DNA from: an uncultured Flavobacteriales bacterium
GTDB taxonomy: Bacteria > Bacteroidota > Bacteroidia > Flavobacteriales_D > Sanyastnellaceae
Reading direction: 5' to 3'
DNA length: 64,000 nucleotides
Assembly (NCBI GenBank): GCA_938085105.1
Contig: CALKGK010000002.1
Location: forward strand, 1-64,000
The notes under the pieces are model-generated. The model did no database searches, was not told where the DNA came from, and worked only from the letters and a program-made list of their open reading frames with translations. The position numbers and the translations under genes are program-made. Below are positions 26,182-34,892 of this stretch, piece by piece. Positions within the stretch are counted from its first letter, which is position 1, and every line of letters starts with the position of its first letter.

Positions 26182-27876
26182 CTACGCCAAATGCTGGTCT
26201 ATTATTGTACGTACTTCTTGTTCAATTTGTTCAGCCTTTGCCACGATATCAGCGCTTTCTTTCAGCACTTCTTCCACATAGGCCTTATCTTCCAAATCGC
26301 CGGTGTTGATTTTCACGTTCATCACCGCTCCCAAAACTGCAGTTCTTGCGCACATCGCTCCTACGCCTGCATCTGTAATGGAGTTCGGATTTCCCGTTTC
26401 TACCATCGCCTTCATCACCTCCATGCTTTTGAGCGCTGTTTGTGCAACGCGAAGCGGAATTTGAATGGCATATTTTGTTGCTGCTTGAATGGCTTCGTGT
26501 CTGGCCTTCTCCTCTTGCTCGTTGCCTTTAGGCATTCCGTAAGCCTCCATAATCCCATTGAACGATGCGGTATCTTCATCCACCAAGTAAAGCAATTCCG
26601 TTTGGTACTTCATGCCTTCTTCGGCCCATTTCGAGAAGGATTCCCAACGGTCGTCCCAACCTCTTTTGTGTGCACTAAGATTTGCAACCATGGTACCTAA
26701 GGCAATCCCCATCGCTCCACAATAAGCGCTCACTGAACCTCCACCAGGCGCCGGGGATTCGGATGCTGTTTCGTTTGCGAAGGCCACCAAATCCATATCT
26801 ACGAGTCGGGATCCCGATCCATCTTCGATCATGTATTCGATGATTTTTTCTTCTGCTTTGAAGGGCGCAAGATCATCCAAACCTAAAGACTTCACCGCGA
26901 TTTTAATTTTTTCCGATTCGCTGATCCCCAGAGAACGCTCTTGTTTCGTGAGGTAATGATCTGCCGCTTCAATGAGCACGCGAAGGGGCATCAAACCAAC
27001 GACTTCACTTCCCGTCACACGAATACCGCGTTCAGCCGCCTTTTTCACCGCCTCATCAAAAGCAACATGCACGGGTGTGACGTTGATGTTCGTGAGGTTG
27101 AGCGACAACTGCGCGATGCCGTACTCTTCAATATACCATCCAATACCTTTTACCGCCTTCAATGTTCCTGGAACCCTTGCTGGTTCTCCATTTTCGTCAA
27201 AAACTTTCTTTCCTGTAATCGGATTCCCTTCTCTTTTCAATCGTCCTGCTTCGCGAATATCAAAGGCAATGGCATTGGCTCTTCGGGTTGAAGTAGTGTT
27301 GAGGTTGATGTTGTAGGCTACCAAGAAATCACGCGCACCAATGGCTGTAGCTCCGGTTTTCTTCACTTGGTCGTTAAATGCTGCCGGACCAAAATCTGGT
27401 TTCCACTTATCTTGACTCAGTTTATCCAAACCTTCATATTCGCCACTTCTACAATGAGCGAGGTTTTTACGCTCAGGTGTTTTTGCTGCACTCTCGTAGA
27501 AATATCCTGGAATTTGAAGTTCCTTGCCTACGCGCTCTCCGAGTTGATGAGCGAGCGCAACGCACTCTTCCATGCTGATGTTGGCCACAGGAACGAAAGG
27601 ACAAACATCGGTAGCTCCCATTCGAGGATGTTCTCCTTTTTGCTTGGACATATCGATCAGTTCTCCCGCCTTCTTGATGAGTCGAAAAGCTGCTTCCACT
27701 GTTTCTTCGGGAGTTCCAACAAAAGTAATCACCGTTCGGTTGGTGGACGCTCCAGGATCTACATCCAAGAGTTGAACCCCTTCAACCTGGCGCACCTCAT
27801 TAACAATGGCCTCTATTTTTGCTTGATCTCGTCCCTCTGAAATATTGGGAACACACTCGACTAGTTGCTTCAACAT
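26182..27876 (-). CDS. ftcD: Glutamate formimidoyltransferase fused to formimidoyltetrahydrofolate cyclodeaminase
   Basis: 564 residues, the size of the bifunctional enzyme. The formiminotransferase part (about 1-330) begins LVECVPNISEGRD and contains HPRMGATDVCPFVPV and GARDFLVAYNINLNT. The cyclodeaminase part (about 365-560) has ASESPAPGGGSVSAYCGAMG and the helical block TGNPNSITDAGVGAMCAR. It finishes histidine degradation by moving the formimino group from formiminoglutamate to tetrahydrofolate and deaminating it. hutI is at 29.6 kb and hutH at 62.6 kb; hutU is not in the window, so the pathway genes are dispersed. Confidence 0.95.
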   Translation of the reverse strand: MLKQLVECVPNISEGRDQAKIEAIVNEVRQVEGVQLLDVDPGASTNRTVITFVGTPEETVEAAFRLIKKAGELIDMSKQKGEHPRMGATDVCPFVPVANISMEECVALAHQLGERVGKELQIPGYFYESAAKTPERKNLAHCRSGEYEGLDKLSQDKWKPDFGPAAFNDQVKKTGATAIGARDFLVAYNINLNTTSTRRANAIAFDIREAGRLKREGNPITGKKVFDENGEPARVPGTLKAVKGIGWYIEEYGIAQLSLNLTNINVTPVHVAFDEAVKKAAERGIRVTGSEVVGLMPLRVLIEAADHYLTKQERSLGISESEKIKIAVKSLGLDDLAPFKAEEKIIEYMIEDGSGSRLVDMDLVAFANETASESPAPGGGSVSAYCGAMGIALGTMVANLSAHKRGWDDRWESFSKWAEEGMKYQTELLYLVDEDTASFNGIMEAYGMPKGNEQEEKARHEAIQAATKYAIQIPLRVAQTALKSMEVMKAMVETGNPNSITDAGVGAMCARTAVLGAVMNVKINTGDLEDKAYVEEVLKESADIVAKAEQIEQEVRTIIDQHLA

Positions 27877-27892
27877 GTTTCAAATTTTGAGA

Positions 27893-27900
27893 CGAAATTA
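27893..27900 (-). promoter_or_regulatory. Probable -7 element of ftcD
   Basis: TAATTTCG on the minus strand, one base off TAnnTTTG, 16 nt before the ATG at 27876. The context AATTTGTAATTTCG is identical to that upstream of the DUF4920 gene at 41727-41740. Confidence 0.45.
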
Positions 27901-28285
27901 CAAATTGGGAATGAGGAATAATGAAAACAGAATGAGGAATTAGGAAAACTTAGGAGCAGACCAAAAGATCGTTGATGTGATGACTGAAAATAAGAGGTTG
28001 GTTTGGGAGAATTGTTGGGGATGGAGCATTTAGGATGGGAGCTGACTCCATGTCTGATTTTGGGAAAAGGAATTGCTTTTGGTTTGTTGGGGGATTGCTT
28101 TCGCTTGGAAAGAAATAAGAGTGATGTTTTGGCGATTGAGAGGATAGAAATTGATGAATTGATGGTGGATTTGATGCGGAAAGTGATGCATTCACAAAGA
28201 AGGCGTGTGCATTGGCAAAGTTGGGGGTGGATTGTTTTGCAGGCTTCAAAATACTCCCGACCTTCAAACCGCTGGTTGGTCAGGT

Positions 28286-28304
28286 GGGGGAGGGATAGGG
28301 AGGG
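28286..28304 (+). other. G-quadruplex-type sequence
   Basis: Four G-runs of 5, 3, 3 and 3 bases separated by A, ATA and A fit the G3+N1-7 pattern on the plus strand. A GCCCGCGAGGGC palindrome follows directly. No gene overlaps it. Confidence 0.55.
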
Positions 28305-28497
28305 CCCGCGAGGGCTATGTTCAGTAGGGAAAAAATCGATTTTTTTTTAAAAATTTCACGACTTTCTCCTTGAATTACAGCACAATATACAAGCTCTCAG
28401 CCTACATTCAAAAAACATCCCACACTCCCATGCAACTTCCGCCCTCCATACCTCGTCTTATACCCAGCGAACAACTAAATTGAACTGAAAAATCAAT

Positions 28498-28526
28498 GGG
28501 GACCTCTTCTAGGGTCCCTTTTTTTG
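28498..28526 (+). terminator. Rho-independent terminator without an assigned upstream gene
   Basis: Stem GGGACC/GGTCCC with an 8-nt loop followed by seven T on the plus strand. The nearest plus-strand gene upstream ends at 22330, so the terminated transcript is unknown. Confidence 0.75.
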
Positions 28527-28543
28527 TGTGCTATGATTGGTCT

Positions 28544-28551
28544 TATATTTG
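28544..28551 (+). promoter_or_regulatory. -7 element of the gene at 28576
   Basis: TATATTTG, full match, 24 nt before the ATG. The run TTTTTTTG of the preceding terminator lies 17 nt upstream and could double as the -33 element. Confidence 0.55.
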
Positions 28552-28575
28552 CTCCTCTTCTGCTAAACTTGCCAC

Positions 28576-29634
28576 ATGAATACTCGTCTGCTACTGCTCC
28601 TTTTTACCAGTTCCCCCCTTTTCTTGTGCGCACAACAACCTTCAAAATATAGCATCTCCTTGCGCGGAAATGCCGGACTTACTTTTGCCAAAATCGATCA
28701 CATCCAAGGAACTCAACTAAGCCAAGCACCGGGCGTGGCAATTGAACTCGGTTCTGCATTTAATGCTCGCTTAAATGATTTCTGGATTGTTGGCCTCGGA
28801 CTCCGAACTGGATTGATAGCTCATTCCTTCTCTTTCGGTCCTTCCGCTTACTCTGCTTCCTATGTCCTCTACCCCCGATTTGAAGGACACGTTACCAAAA
28901 GATTTCATAACCAAAAAAATGTCCATAGCGACCCCTACTTCCGAATGTCCTATGGTCAAACGTGGTTCGACGGTAGCACTTTAGAGAATAGAACAGATCT
29001 TTATCAAGTGGATGTGTATACCATCAAAAAATGGATACCGCACATTTCACCTGAAATCGGACTCATCAAAAGTGAAAAAAACAGTCAGTTACAACTTGGA
29101 TTGACCTACACCTATAGTTTTTCGCAAAATCCAATCCTTCGCTTCGAATTTGAAGAAATCCAAGAAACCAACCCGAACAAAAGCCTGGGATTCAGCAACC
29201 TGAACTATTTTGGACTCATATTTCGCTACAATTTCGGACTCAAAGAACTCCGAAACGATGGCAGCAAAATTCCCAATGGTCACGGAATTGAGGCAGCACG
29301 ACGAGAAACTCGAAAACGAAAAGAAGCCTTTTATTTTTCACAATCACGTGTGGTACTGGAACTTACAGACAATGCACAGGTCGACGGAGATAGTGTTTCC
29401 GTTCGTCTCAACGGAAAATGGGTGCTCTATGGAACACCCATCGACAACGGTAAAAAAAGAGTAGTTCTCTATTTAAAAGAAGGGACCAACGAACTTCTCG
29501 TATTCGCCAACAATGAAGGTCGTGTTTCACCCAATACAGTGAAGGTGAAGCTGATCTCTGGTTTCAGAAGAAAGTCATTAACCATCAGTACAAGTTTGGA
29601 CAGAAATGAGGCTGTTGACCTCATTTTAAAATGA
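28576..29634 (+). CDS. Outer-membrane beta-barrel-like protein with C-terminal beta domain
   Basis: 352 residues with a signal peptide (LLLLLFTSSPLFLCAQ, cleavage about 20). Residues about 25-220 look like an outer-membrane barrel: alternating strands such as YSISLRGNAGLTFAKI, YVLYPRFEGHVTKRF and LNYFGLIFRYNFGL. A charged linker (ARRETRKRKEA) leads to a separate domain (about 258-352) with VVLELTDNAQVDGDSVSVRLNG and GTNELLVFANNEGRVSPNTVKV. This second domain resembles a beta-sandwich module I associate with Bacteroidota envelope lipoproteins and OmpA-like proteins (pattern D-G-D-x-[IV]-S-[LV]-x-L-N-G). Function unknown. It is convergent with hutI, 6 bp between the stops. Confidence 0.65.
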   Translation: MNTRLLLLLFTSSPLFLCAQQPSKYSISLRGNAGLTFAKIDHIQGTQLSQAPGVAIELGSAFNARLNDFWIVGLGLRTGLIAHSFSFGPSAYSASYVLYPRFEGHVTKRFHNQKNVHSDPYFRMSYGQTWFDGSTLENRTDLYQVDVYTIKKWIPHISPEIGLIKSEKNSQLQLGLTYTYSFSQNPILRFEFEEIQETNPNKSLGFSNLNYFGLIFRYNFGLKELRNDGSKIPNGHGIEAARRETRKRKEAFYFSQSRVVLELTDNAQVDGDSVSVRLNGKWVLYGTPIDNGKKRVVLYLKEGTNELLVFANNEGRVSPNTVKVKLISGFRRKSLTISTSLDRNEAVDLILK

Positions 29635-29640
29635 GTCGAT

Positions 29641-30888
29641 TTAACTGAAAACAGCCCCGTTCACAAAAACGGTTTCAATGTGATTTTCACCGAATGCATA
29701 AGGCATCAAGTGGAAGGTTTTCATGGGGTTGGTGATCATGAAGTTGGCCCGCTTCCCAATGCTAATACTGCCCACTTCATGCGAAAGCTCCATGGCTGCA
29801 GCTCCATTCAAACTCGCGGCATTTACGGCAGCTTCAGGTGTCATTTTCATTTGAATACAAGCCAAACTCACAACAAAATTCATATTCCCACTTGGGGTTG
29901 ACCCGGGATTGTAATCCGTAGCTAAGGCAATGGGCAAACCCGCTTCCATCAATGGTTTTACGGGCGTGTAAGGGATTCCGAGGAAGAAAGAACACGAGGG
30001 CAAAGCAACAGGTATGGTTCCACTTCCCTTCAATGCTTCAATGTCTGCTTCTTCCAAAACCTCTAAGTGATCAACGCTCAAAGCGCCATGTTCCACCGCG
30101 AGCTTCACCCCACCAATGGCATTGAACTGATTCACATGAATTTTCGCCTTCAATCCGTACTTTTTACCTGCTTCAAGCACGGCCAAGGTGTCTTCCAAAT
30201 CAAAATACCCTTCCTCCGTGAAGATGTCAACATAATCCACCAAGCCTTCTTCAATGGCCTGAGGCAAGACTTCATCCATCATCAAGTGGACGTACTCCTT
30301 TCTTCGACCTTTGTAACTTGGAGGCAGTGCATGTGCACCGAGAAATGTAGATTTAATGGGGATCGGAAGATTTTCTTTGAGTTTTTTGATGACGCGAAGC
30401 ATTTTCAATTCGGTTTCCGGGCTCAATCCATAACCACTCTTGATCTCCAAAGCTCCCGTTCCCAAAGCAATTAATTTCTTTGCACGCTCAAGCGCATCTG
30501 AGTACAATTGTTCCTCGCTCATTTCCGCCATTTGTGCGGCTGAATTGAGAATCCCTCCTCCCCTCTTCGCTATTTCCTCGTAACTCAATCCGTTGATTCG
30601 GTCAACAAATTCCCCTTCTCGCGTTCCAGCAAAAACTGTGTGGGTATGTGAATCACACCAAAGCGGCAAAACGCACTTCCCCTCTGCATCAATCACTTCC
30701 AAGTCTCGCCAATCAGTGATCCCAGGCCAGTCTGCCATTTCACCAAAAGCAATAATCCTCCCATCTTCCACCGCCAAAAAAGCGTTTTCAATGATGGGCA
30801 ATTGATTCATTTCTTCTCCTGAAACGAGAACTTGGTCTTCGTGATGAGTTCCTACAAGCTGTTTGATGTTTTTGATGAATAGACGCAT
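29641..30888 (-). CDS. hutI: Imidazolonepropionase
   Basis: 415 residues from the ATG at 30888 (MRLFIKNIKQLV). Amidohydrolase metal ligands HTH are in LWCDSHTHTVFAGTREGEF. Further blocks are EIKSGYGLSPETELKMLRV, STFLGAHALP, KIHVNQFNAIGGVKLAVEHGALSVDHLE (in parts) and ALATDYNPGSTPSGNM. It hydrolyses 4-imidazolone-5-propanoate to formiminoglutamate, the substrate of FtcD. The gene stands alone between two envelope-protein genes and is divergent from the gene at 30933 with 44 bp between starts. The near-box TTCCTTTG (30907-30914, minus) may be its -7 element. Confidence 0.96.
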   Translation of the reverse strand: MRLFIKNIKQLVGTHHEDQVLVSGEEMNQLPIIENAFLAVEDGRIIAFGEMADWPGITDWRDLEVIDAEGKCVLPLWCDSHTHTVFAGTREGEFVDRINGLSYEEIAKRGGGILNSAAQMAEMSEEQLYSDALERAKKLIALGTGALEIKSGYGLSPETELKMLRVIKKLKENLPIPIKSTFLGAHALPPSYKGRRKEYVHLMMDEVLPQAIEEGLVDYVDIFTEEGYFDLEDTLAVLEAGKKYGLKAKIHVNQFNAIGGVKLAVEHGALSVDHLEVLEEADIEALKGSGTIPVALPSCSFFLGIPYTPVKPLMEAGLPIALATDYNPGSTPSGNMNFVVSLACIQMKMTPEAAVNAASLNGAAAMELSHEVGSISIGKRANFMITNPMKTFHLMPYAFGENHIETVFVNGAVFS

Positions 30889-30917
30889 GCTTCGGGTTTT
30901 GAGCCACAAAGGAAATG

Positions 30918-30925
30918 TATATTTG
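30918..30925 (+). promoter_or_regulatory. -7 element of the gene at 30933
   Basis: TATATTTG, full match, 7 nt before the ATG at 30933. It overlaps the divergent hutI promoter region. Confidence 0.55.
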
Positions 30926-30932
30926 TCATAAC

Positions 30933-31661
30933 ATGAAGTCTTTCCTGCTCATCTTATGCCTGTTCATCTGGACCCAAAGTCAAGCTCAATACGAAATTGA
31001 AGAGCTCACCATGCCGGAAACGCTAAACACCATTGGCATCAATCTGACCCCGGCAGCTCTGGTCCTTTTTAATGGAACTCCTTACCAAACGAGATTTTCG
31101 GCGGTGTACAAGCGTCAGGTTGATGTGAGTAAACGACTCCGCTTCACCTTAAATTACCTCATCGATGAGCGCTATTTTCAGGAGCGAAACGAGCTTCCTT
31201 TGAGTTTTTCCGACACCACCATTACTTTTCTGTTGGAAAGTGAAGACAATTTTGGTGTGGACCTCCGCTTTGGTTTGGAATATTTTAAGCCCAACCGAAA
31301 TACAAGCATGGTTTATGGCTTCGATGTCTTTCTTGGTTATTACTTCGAAAACTCGGAAGAGGAAACTCAACCTTTCTACATCGACCCTTCGTGCAACTGC
31401 ACACTCCCCTCTCCTTTTGTCTTGGCGCAAAAACGAGAAACTCACATCGAATACCTCTTAGCTGGGGCCGATTTTAGTATTGGGCAACAGTTGAATTTGA
31501 GCGACAAAATGAATTTCATCATTCAATGGACTCCAAGTCTTTTTGTAAAGCTTCCTGTGAATGAGGAGTATACCGACATCAACGCTCGAGAAGAAGCTCC
31601 TCAAAACAGTGTCGACTTCAACTTAAGAGGCTTTGAGCTGTTCTTGAATTATGTCTTTTAA
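30933..31661 (+). CDS. Predicted outer-membrane beta-barrel protein
   Basis: 242 residues from the ATG at 30933, which gives a clean signal peptide ([19 protein letters not shown]). The mature part has alternating amphipathic strands separated by polar turns: [26 protein letters not shown] (in parts), [12 protein letters not shown] and [13 protein letters not shown]. It ends in a strand with a terminal aromatic residue ([10 protein letters not shown]), as expected for barrel assembly. [10 protein letters not shown] in a loop could form a disulfide. I recognise no named family. aroC follows 17 nt downstream and is likely co-transcribed. Confidence 0.7.
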   Translation: MKSFLLILCLFIWTQSQAQYEIEELTMPETLNTIGINLTPAALVLFNGTPYQTRFSAVYKRQVDVSKRLRFTLNYLIDERYFQERNELPLSFSDTTITFLLESEDNFGVDLRFGLEYFKPNRNTSMVYGFDVFLGYYFENSEEETQPFYIDPSCNCTLPSPFVLAQKRETHIEYLLAGADFSIGQQLNLSDKMNFIIQWTPSLFVKLPVNEEYTDINAREEAPQNSVDFNLRGFELFLNYVF

Positions 31662-31678
31662 CCTCAGAAACGAATAAA

Positions 31679-32758
31679 ATGGCTGGCAATAGCTTCGGAA
31701 AAATCTTTGTGCTTCACACTTTTGGAGAATCTCACGGTCCAGCCATCGGTGGAATCATTGACGGTTGTCCTGCAGGGCTTGAAATTGACCTCAACTTTAT
31801 CCAAGCCCAATTGGATCGAAGAAAACCCGGACAATCCAAAATCACGACGCAACGAAAAGAGAGCGATACCGTCGAAATCCTTTCAGGTATTTTTGAAGGA
31901 AAAAGTTTAGGTACGCCCATTGGTTTTCTTATTCGGAATGAAGACCAAAAATCAAAAGACTACTCCCACATTGCGAAGAAATTCCGCCCTAGCCATGCTG
32001 ACTTCACCTATCAAGAAAAATACGGTATACGCGATTATCGGGGTGGTGGAAGAAGTTCTGCAAGAGAAACGGCTTGTCGTGTTGTTGCCGGAGCCATTGC
32101 GCTTCAAATCTTAAGCAAGTGGGGAATTTCAGTGAATAGTTTCGTTCAGCGCGTTCACAACATCGAACTCGAAAAAGACTTCAAGCATCTGGACTTCAGC
32201 TTGATTGATAGCAATGATGTCCGTTGTCCCGATCCCGATACTGCGGAAGCCATGTTCCAACTCATCGATGAAACACGAAAAGCGGGAGACACCTTAGGAG
32301 GGGCAATCGTTGGGGTGGTTGAAGGCATACCTGCCGGTTGGGGCGAACCTGTTTTTGATAAGCTACATGCTGATCTTGGAAAAGCCATGCTCAGTATCAA
32401 TGCGGCCAAAGGATTTGAGATTGGCTCGGGATTCGATGGGACCTTTATGAAAGGTTCAGAACACAACGATCTTTTTGAGCTGCGCGATGGAAAAACGTCC
32501 ACCGTCACCAACCATTCTGGCGGCATTCAAGGCGGAATCAGCAATGGTGAAAACCTGCAATTTAAGGTAGGCTTTAAGCCCATTGCCACGATCATGCAAG
32601 ATCAAAAAAGCGTGGACGAAGATGGAAATGAAACATTAGTGAAAGGCAAGGGAAGACACGACCCCTGCGTTTTACCTAGAGCTGTGCCCATCGTGGATGC
32701 TATGACCGCTTTGGTATTGGTCGATCACGCTCTTCGCGCAAGAAACAATCGATTCTAA
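31679..32758 (+). CDS. aroC: Chorismate synthase
   Basis: 359 residues. The N-terminal signature is [19 protein letters not shown], followed by [15 protein letters not shown] and [12 protein letters not shown]. The flavin/phosphate block [14 protein letters not shown] and the C-terminal [17 protein letters not shown] are present. It converts EPSP to chorismate with reduced FMN, the last common step to aromatic amino acids. It is complete and normal in length. Confidence 0.98.
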   Translation: MAGNSFGKIFVLHTFGESHGPAIGGIIDGCPAGLEIDLNFIQAQLDRRKPGQSKITTQRKESDTVEILSGIFEGKSLGTPIGFLIRNEDQKSKDYSHIAKKFRPSHADFTYQEKYGIRDYRGGGRSSARETACRVVAGAIALQILSKWGISVNSFVQRVHNIELEKDFKHLDFSLIDSNDVRCPDPDTAEAMFQLIDETRKAGDTLGGAIVGVVEGIPAGWGEPVFDKLHADLGKAMLSINAAKGFEIGSGFDGTFMKGSEHNDLFELRDGKTSTVTNHSGGIQGGISNGENLQFKVGFKPIATIMQDQKSVDEDGNETLVKGKGRHDPCVLPRAVPIVDAMTALVLVDHALRARNNRF

Positions 32759-32791
32759 AAAAACCAGTTCCCTAGAGTTCTCTTCATTTCG

Positions 32792-32799
32792 TAGATTAG
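32792..32799 (+). promoter_or_regulatory. Possible -7 element of symporter gene
   Basis: TAGATTAG, one base off TAnnTTTG, 6 nt before the ATG at 32806. Confidence 0.35.
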
Positions 32800-32805
32800 C
32801 GCACT

Positions 32806-34266
32806 ATGAAGAAACTAGCTTTACATTGGCAAGTCATCATCGGTATGGTGGTTGGAGCTTTGGTGGCCTACGCGGCGATTATTTTGAATGGTCAATCGGT
32901 CACCATTGGAGGTCAAACCTACCTTCTTAGCACCAATCAAATCATCCTCGATTACCTCAAGCCTTTTGGCGATATTTTCATCAACCTGCTCAAACTAATT
33001 GCCGTTCCGATGGTCCTTTTCTCCATCATTTCTGGTGTGGCTTCCATGAAGGACATCAAAAAGTTGGGACGAATGGGGGTGAAAACGCTCCTCACCTATG
33101 TGGTCACTACAATGATTGCTGTGGTTGTCGGTTTGATTTTGGTGAACATGCTGAAGCCGGGAGCCAAAGTTTCAGATGAACTCCTCAAAGCCAATCGCAT
33201 TCGCTACGAACTTTGGGTGAGCGGAAATGATAAGGTCAATGTTCTCGATGACCAATGCGAGATGTGCAAGGAGGAGAATAAGGCTTTGGTGGAAGAAATT
33301 AGAGCCCAAGGACAAGCCGACGCGGGAGACGAATGGTTGAAGAATGCCATGGAACAAGAGGAGAAAAACGCTTCTCAAGGTCCGCTCCAAGCCCTTGTAG
33401 ATGTGGTTCCGAAGAACATTTTTAGCTCTTTGTCTGATAGCAGCATGCTTCAAATCATCTTCTTCGCCATTTTCTTTGCTATTGTGCTGATTTCCCTCCC
33501 TGAAGATCGCGCCAAACCTGTAACAGCCCTGATTGACGTTCTCAATGAGATTTTTGTGAAGATGGTTTACGTAGTGATGAAAGCCATGCCCTTTTTTGTT
33601 TTTGCCTTGATGGCTGGACAAATCGTGAAAGCTGCTGGAAGCGATGCTGATAAGTTCGCAGAGCTACTTCAATACCTCCTTGTATATAGCCTAACTGTTG
33701 TTTTAGGTTTGATTTTCATGATCTTCATCTTCTACCCTACTTTGGTTCAAATGATGGTGAAAAAATTGAGCTACGGCCAGTTTCTCAGAGGAATGCGCGA
33801 TGCTCAAATCACGGCCTTCTCAACGAGCTCTTCCGTTGCTACTCTGCCCATTACAATTCAATGTGTGGATAAAAAGCTGGGAGTTCCCGAGTCCACTTCG
33901 AGCTTTGTCTTGCCCATTGGAGCTACAGTAAATATGGACGGCACCAGCCTCTACCAAGCAGTAGCTGTGGTGTCTCTCGCTCAGTTTCACATGGTGGACC
34001 TCACATTGGGTCAACAAGCAACCATCGTACTTACCGCAACATTGGCCAGTATTGGTGCTGCAGCCATTCCAAGTGCCGGACTAGTGCTCATGATCATTGT
34101 TTTGGAAAGTGTTGGATTAAATCCCGCCTGGATTGCGCTTATTTTCCCAGTAGATCGTATCTTAGACATGTGTAGAACCGTGGTGAACGTTACTGGAGAT
34201 GGCGCCGTTTGTAGCATCATCGCTAACAGTGAAGGGGAGATTGAACCTGACGAGATCATCGCCTAA
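32806..34266 (+). CDS. Dicarboxylate/amino acid:cation symporter (SDF/DAACS family)
   Basis: 486 residues. Family core features are the HP1 serine-rich loop FSTSSSVATLPIT, TM7 NMDGT, HP2 IPSAGLVLMI and TM8 DRILDMCRTVVNVTGDG with the substrate-binding Arg and Asp. It imports glutamate, aspartate or C4-dicarboxylates with Na+ or H+. Between TM3 and TM4, about 75 hydrophilic residues (118-195) form a longer extracytoplasmic loop than in typical bacterial members. The loop includes Cys151 and Cys154 (CEMC). It follows aroC by 47 bp with its own possible promoter. Confidence 0.9.
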   Translation: MKKLALHWQVIIGMVVGALVAYAAIILNGQSVTIGGQTYLLSTNQIILDYLKPFGDIFINLLKLIAVPMVLFSIISGVASMKDIKKLGRMGVKTLLTYVVTTMIAVVVGLILVNMLKPGAKVSDELLKANRIRYELWVSGNDKVNVLDDQCEMCKEENKALVEEIRAQGQADAGDEWLKNAMEQEEKNASQGPLQALVDVVPKNIFSSLSDSSMLQIIFFAIFFAIVLISLPEDRAKPVTALIDVLNEIFVKMVYVVMKAMPFFVFALMAGQIVKAAGSDADKFAELLQYLLVYSLTVVLGLIFMIFIFYPTLVQMMVKKLSYGQFLRGMRDAQITAFSTSSSVATLPITIQCVDKKLGVPESTSSFVLPIGATVNMDGTSLYQAVAVVSLAQFHMVDLTLGQQATIVLTATLASIGAAAIPSAGLVLMIIVLESVGLNPAWIALIFPVDRILDMCRTVVNVTGDGAVCSIIANSEGEIEPDEIIA

Positions 34267-34290
34267 AATTTGTTTTTTTTTCTCATCTTT

Positions 34291-34315
34291 GGCCCATCTG
34301 AAATAACCTTGGGCC
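34291..34315 (+). promoter_or_regulatory. Hairpin immediately upstream of the lemA start codon
   Basis: GGCCCA (34291-34296) and TGGGCC (34310-34315) are complementary and end one base before the ATG at 34317. If in the mRNA leader, it would place a stem at the ribosome entry site. A CATCTTTG near-box overlaps its 5' edge. Confidence 0.4.
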
Positions 34316-34316
34316 G

Positions 34317-34886
34317 ATGCAAAGCAACATTAAAATGATTTTTATAGCTACATTTCTTCTTTTAGCAGTCATTTTTATTCTTATTCACAACCGTCTTATC
34401 AAGAAAAGAAATGCTGTATCCTATGCAGCAGGCGGAGTTGATGTTCAACTGAAAAAAAGACACGACCTCATTCCCAACATCATTGCCTCTGTGGAGCGCT
34501 TCTTCAGACATGAAGAAAAACTCTTGAACGGTATTGTGAGCATGAGAACACAAGCCATGACGACCAGCGACGAGGAGATGAAGTACAAAACGGAGTCAAC
34601 CATCAGTCAGTTGCTCGATACCCTGCGTGTCTCCATTGAGGCCTACCCTGAATTGAAATCACAAGAAAACGTCATGCAACTACAAAAGAGTTTGAATGAG
34701 GTTGAGGTTGAAATCTCCGCTGCCCGCCGAGCTTATAACAGTAGGGTGCTCGACCTTAACAATGCCGTTCAGGTTTTTCCAAACAGCATTATTGCAGCGC
34801 TTTCCAACATCCAATCAGCGGCCATGTTTGAAGCTCCTTTGGCAGAGAAAAAAGAGATTAATGTGAAGGACCACTTCGAAGCTTAA
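34317..34886 (+). CDS. lemA: LemA family protein
   Basis: 189 residues. N-terminal TM (about 6-22) is followed directly by the LemA block YAAGGVDVQLKKRHDLIPNIIASVERF (as VDVQLKKRHDLIPN). The helical remainder includes VEVEISAARRAYNSRVLDLN and ends NAVQVFPNSIIA. LemA proteins are membrane-anchored helical proteins of unknown function. The DUF3137 gene follows after 6 nt, a recurrent pairing suggesting one functional unit. Confidence 0.9.
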   Translation: MQSNIKMIFIATFLLLAVIFILIHNRLIKKRNAVSYAAGGVDVQLKKRHDLIPNIIASVERFFRHEEKLLNGIVSMRTQAMTTSDEEMKYKTESTISQLLDTLRVSIEAYPELKSQENVMQLQKSLNEVEVEISAARRAYNSRVLDLNNAVQVFPNSIIAALSNIQSAAMFEAPLAEKKEINVKDHFEA

Positions 34887-34892
34887 TTCGCG

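Larger units (their letters stand above)
27877..28575. other. Long gene-free stretch with skewed composition and a terminator at its end
   Basis: About 700 bases with no credible coding frame. It starts with AATGAGGAAT twice (27910, 27931). Positions from about 27950 to 28320 are rich in G and poor in C on the plus strand, unlike neighbouring genes. They end in a G-quadruplex-type run. The palindrome AAAAAATCGATTTTTT lies at 28330-28345. The remainder up to a clear terminator at 28498 is C-rich and unassigned. A non-coding RNA is possible, but I recognise no family. Confidence 0.5.

Noticed and set aside
28003-28350. A 115-codon plus-strand open frame in the gene-free region
   Set aside because: Composition is not protein-like, the frame runs through the G-rich run, and there is no promoter at its start. 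A minus-strand frame over the same bases is equally unconvincing.
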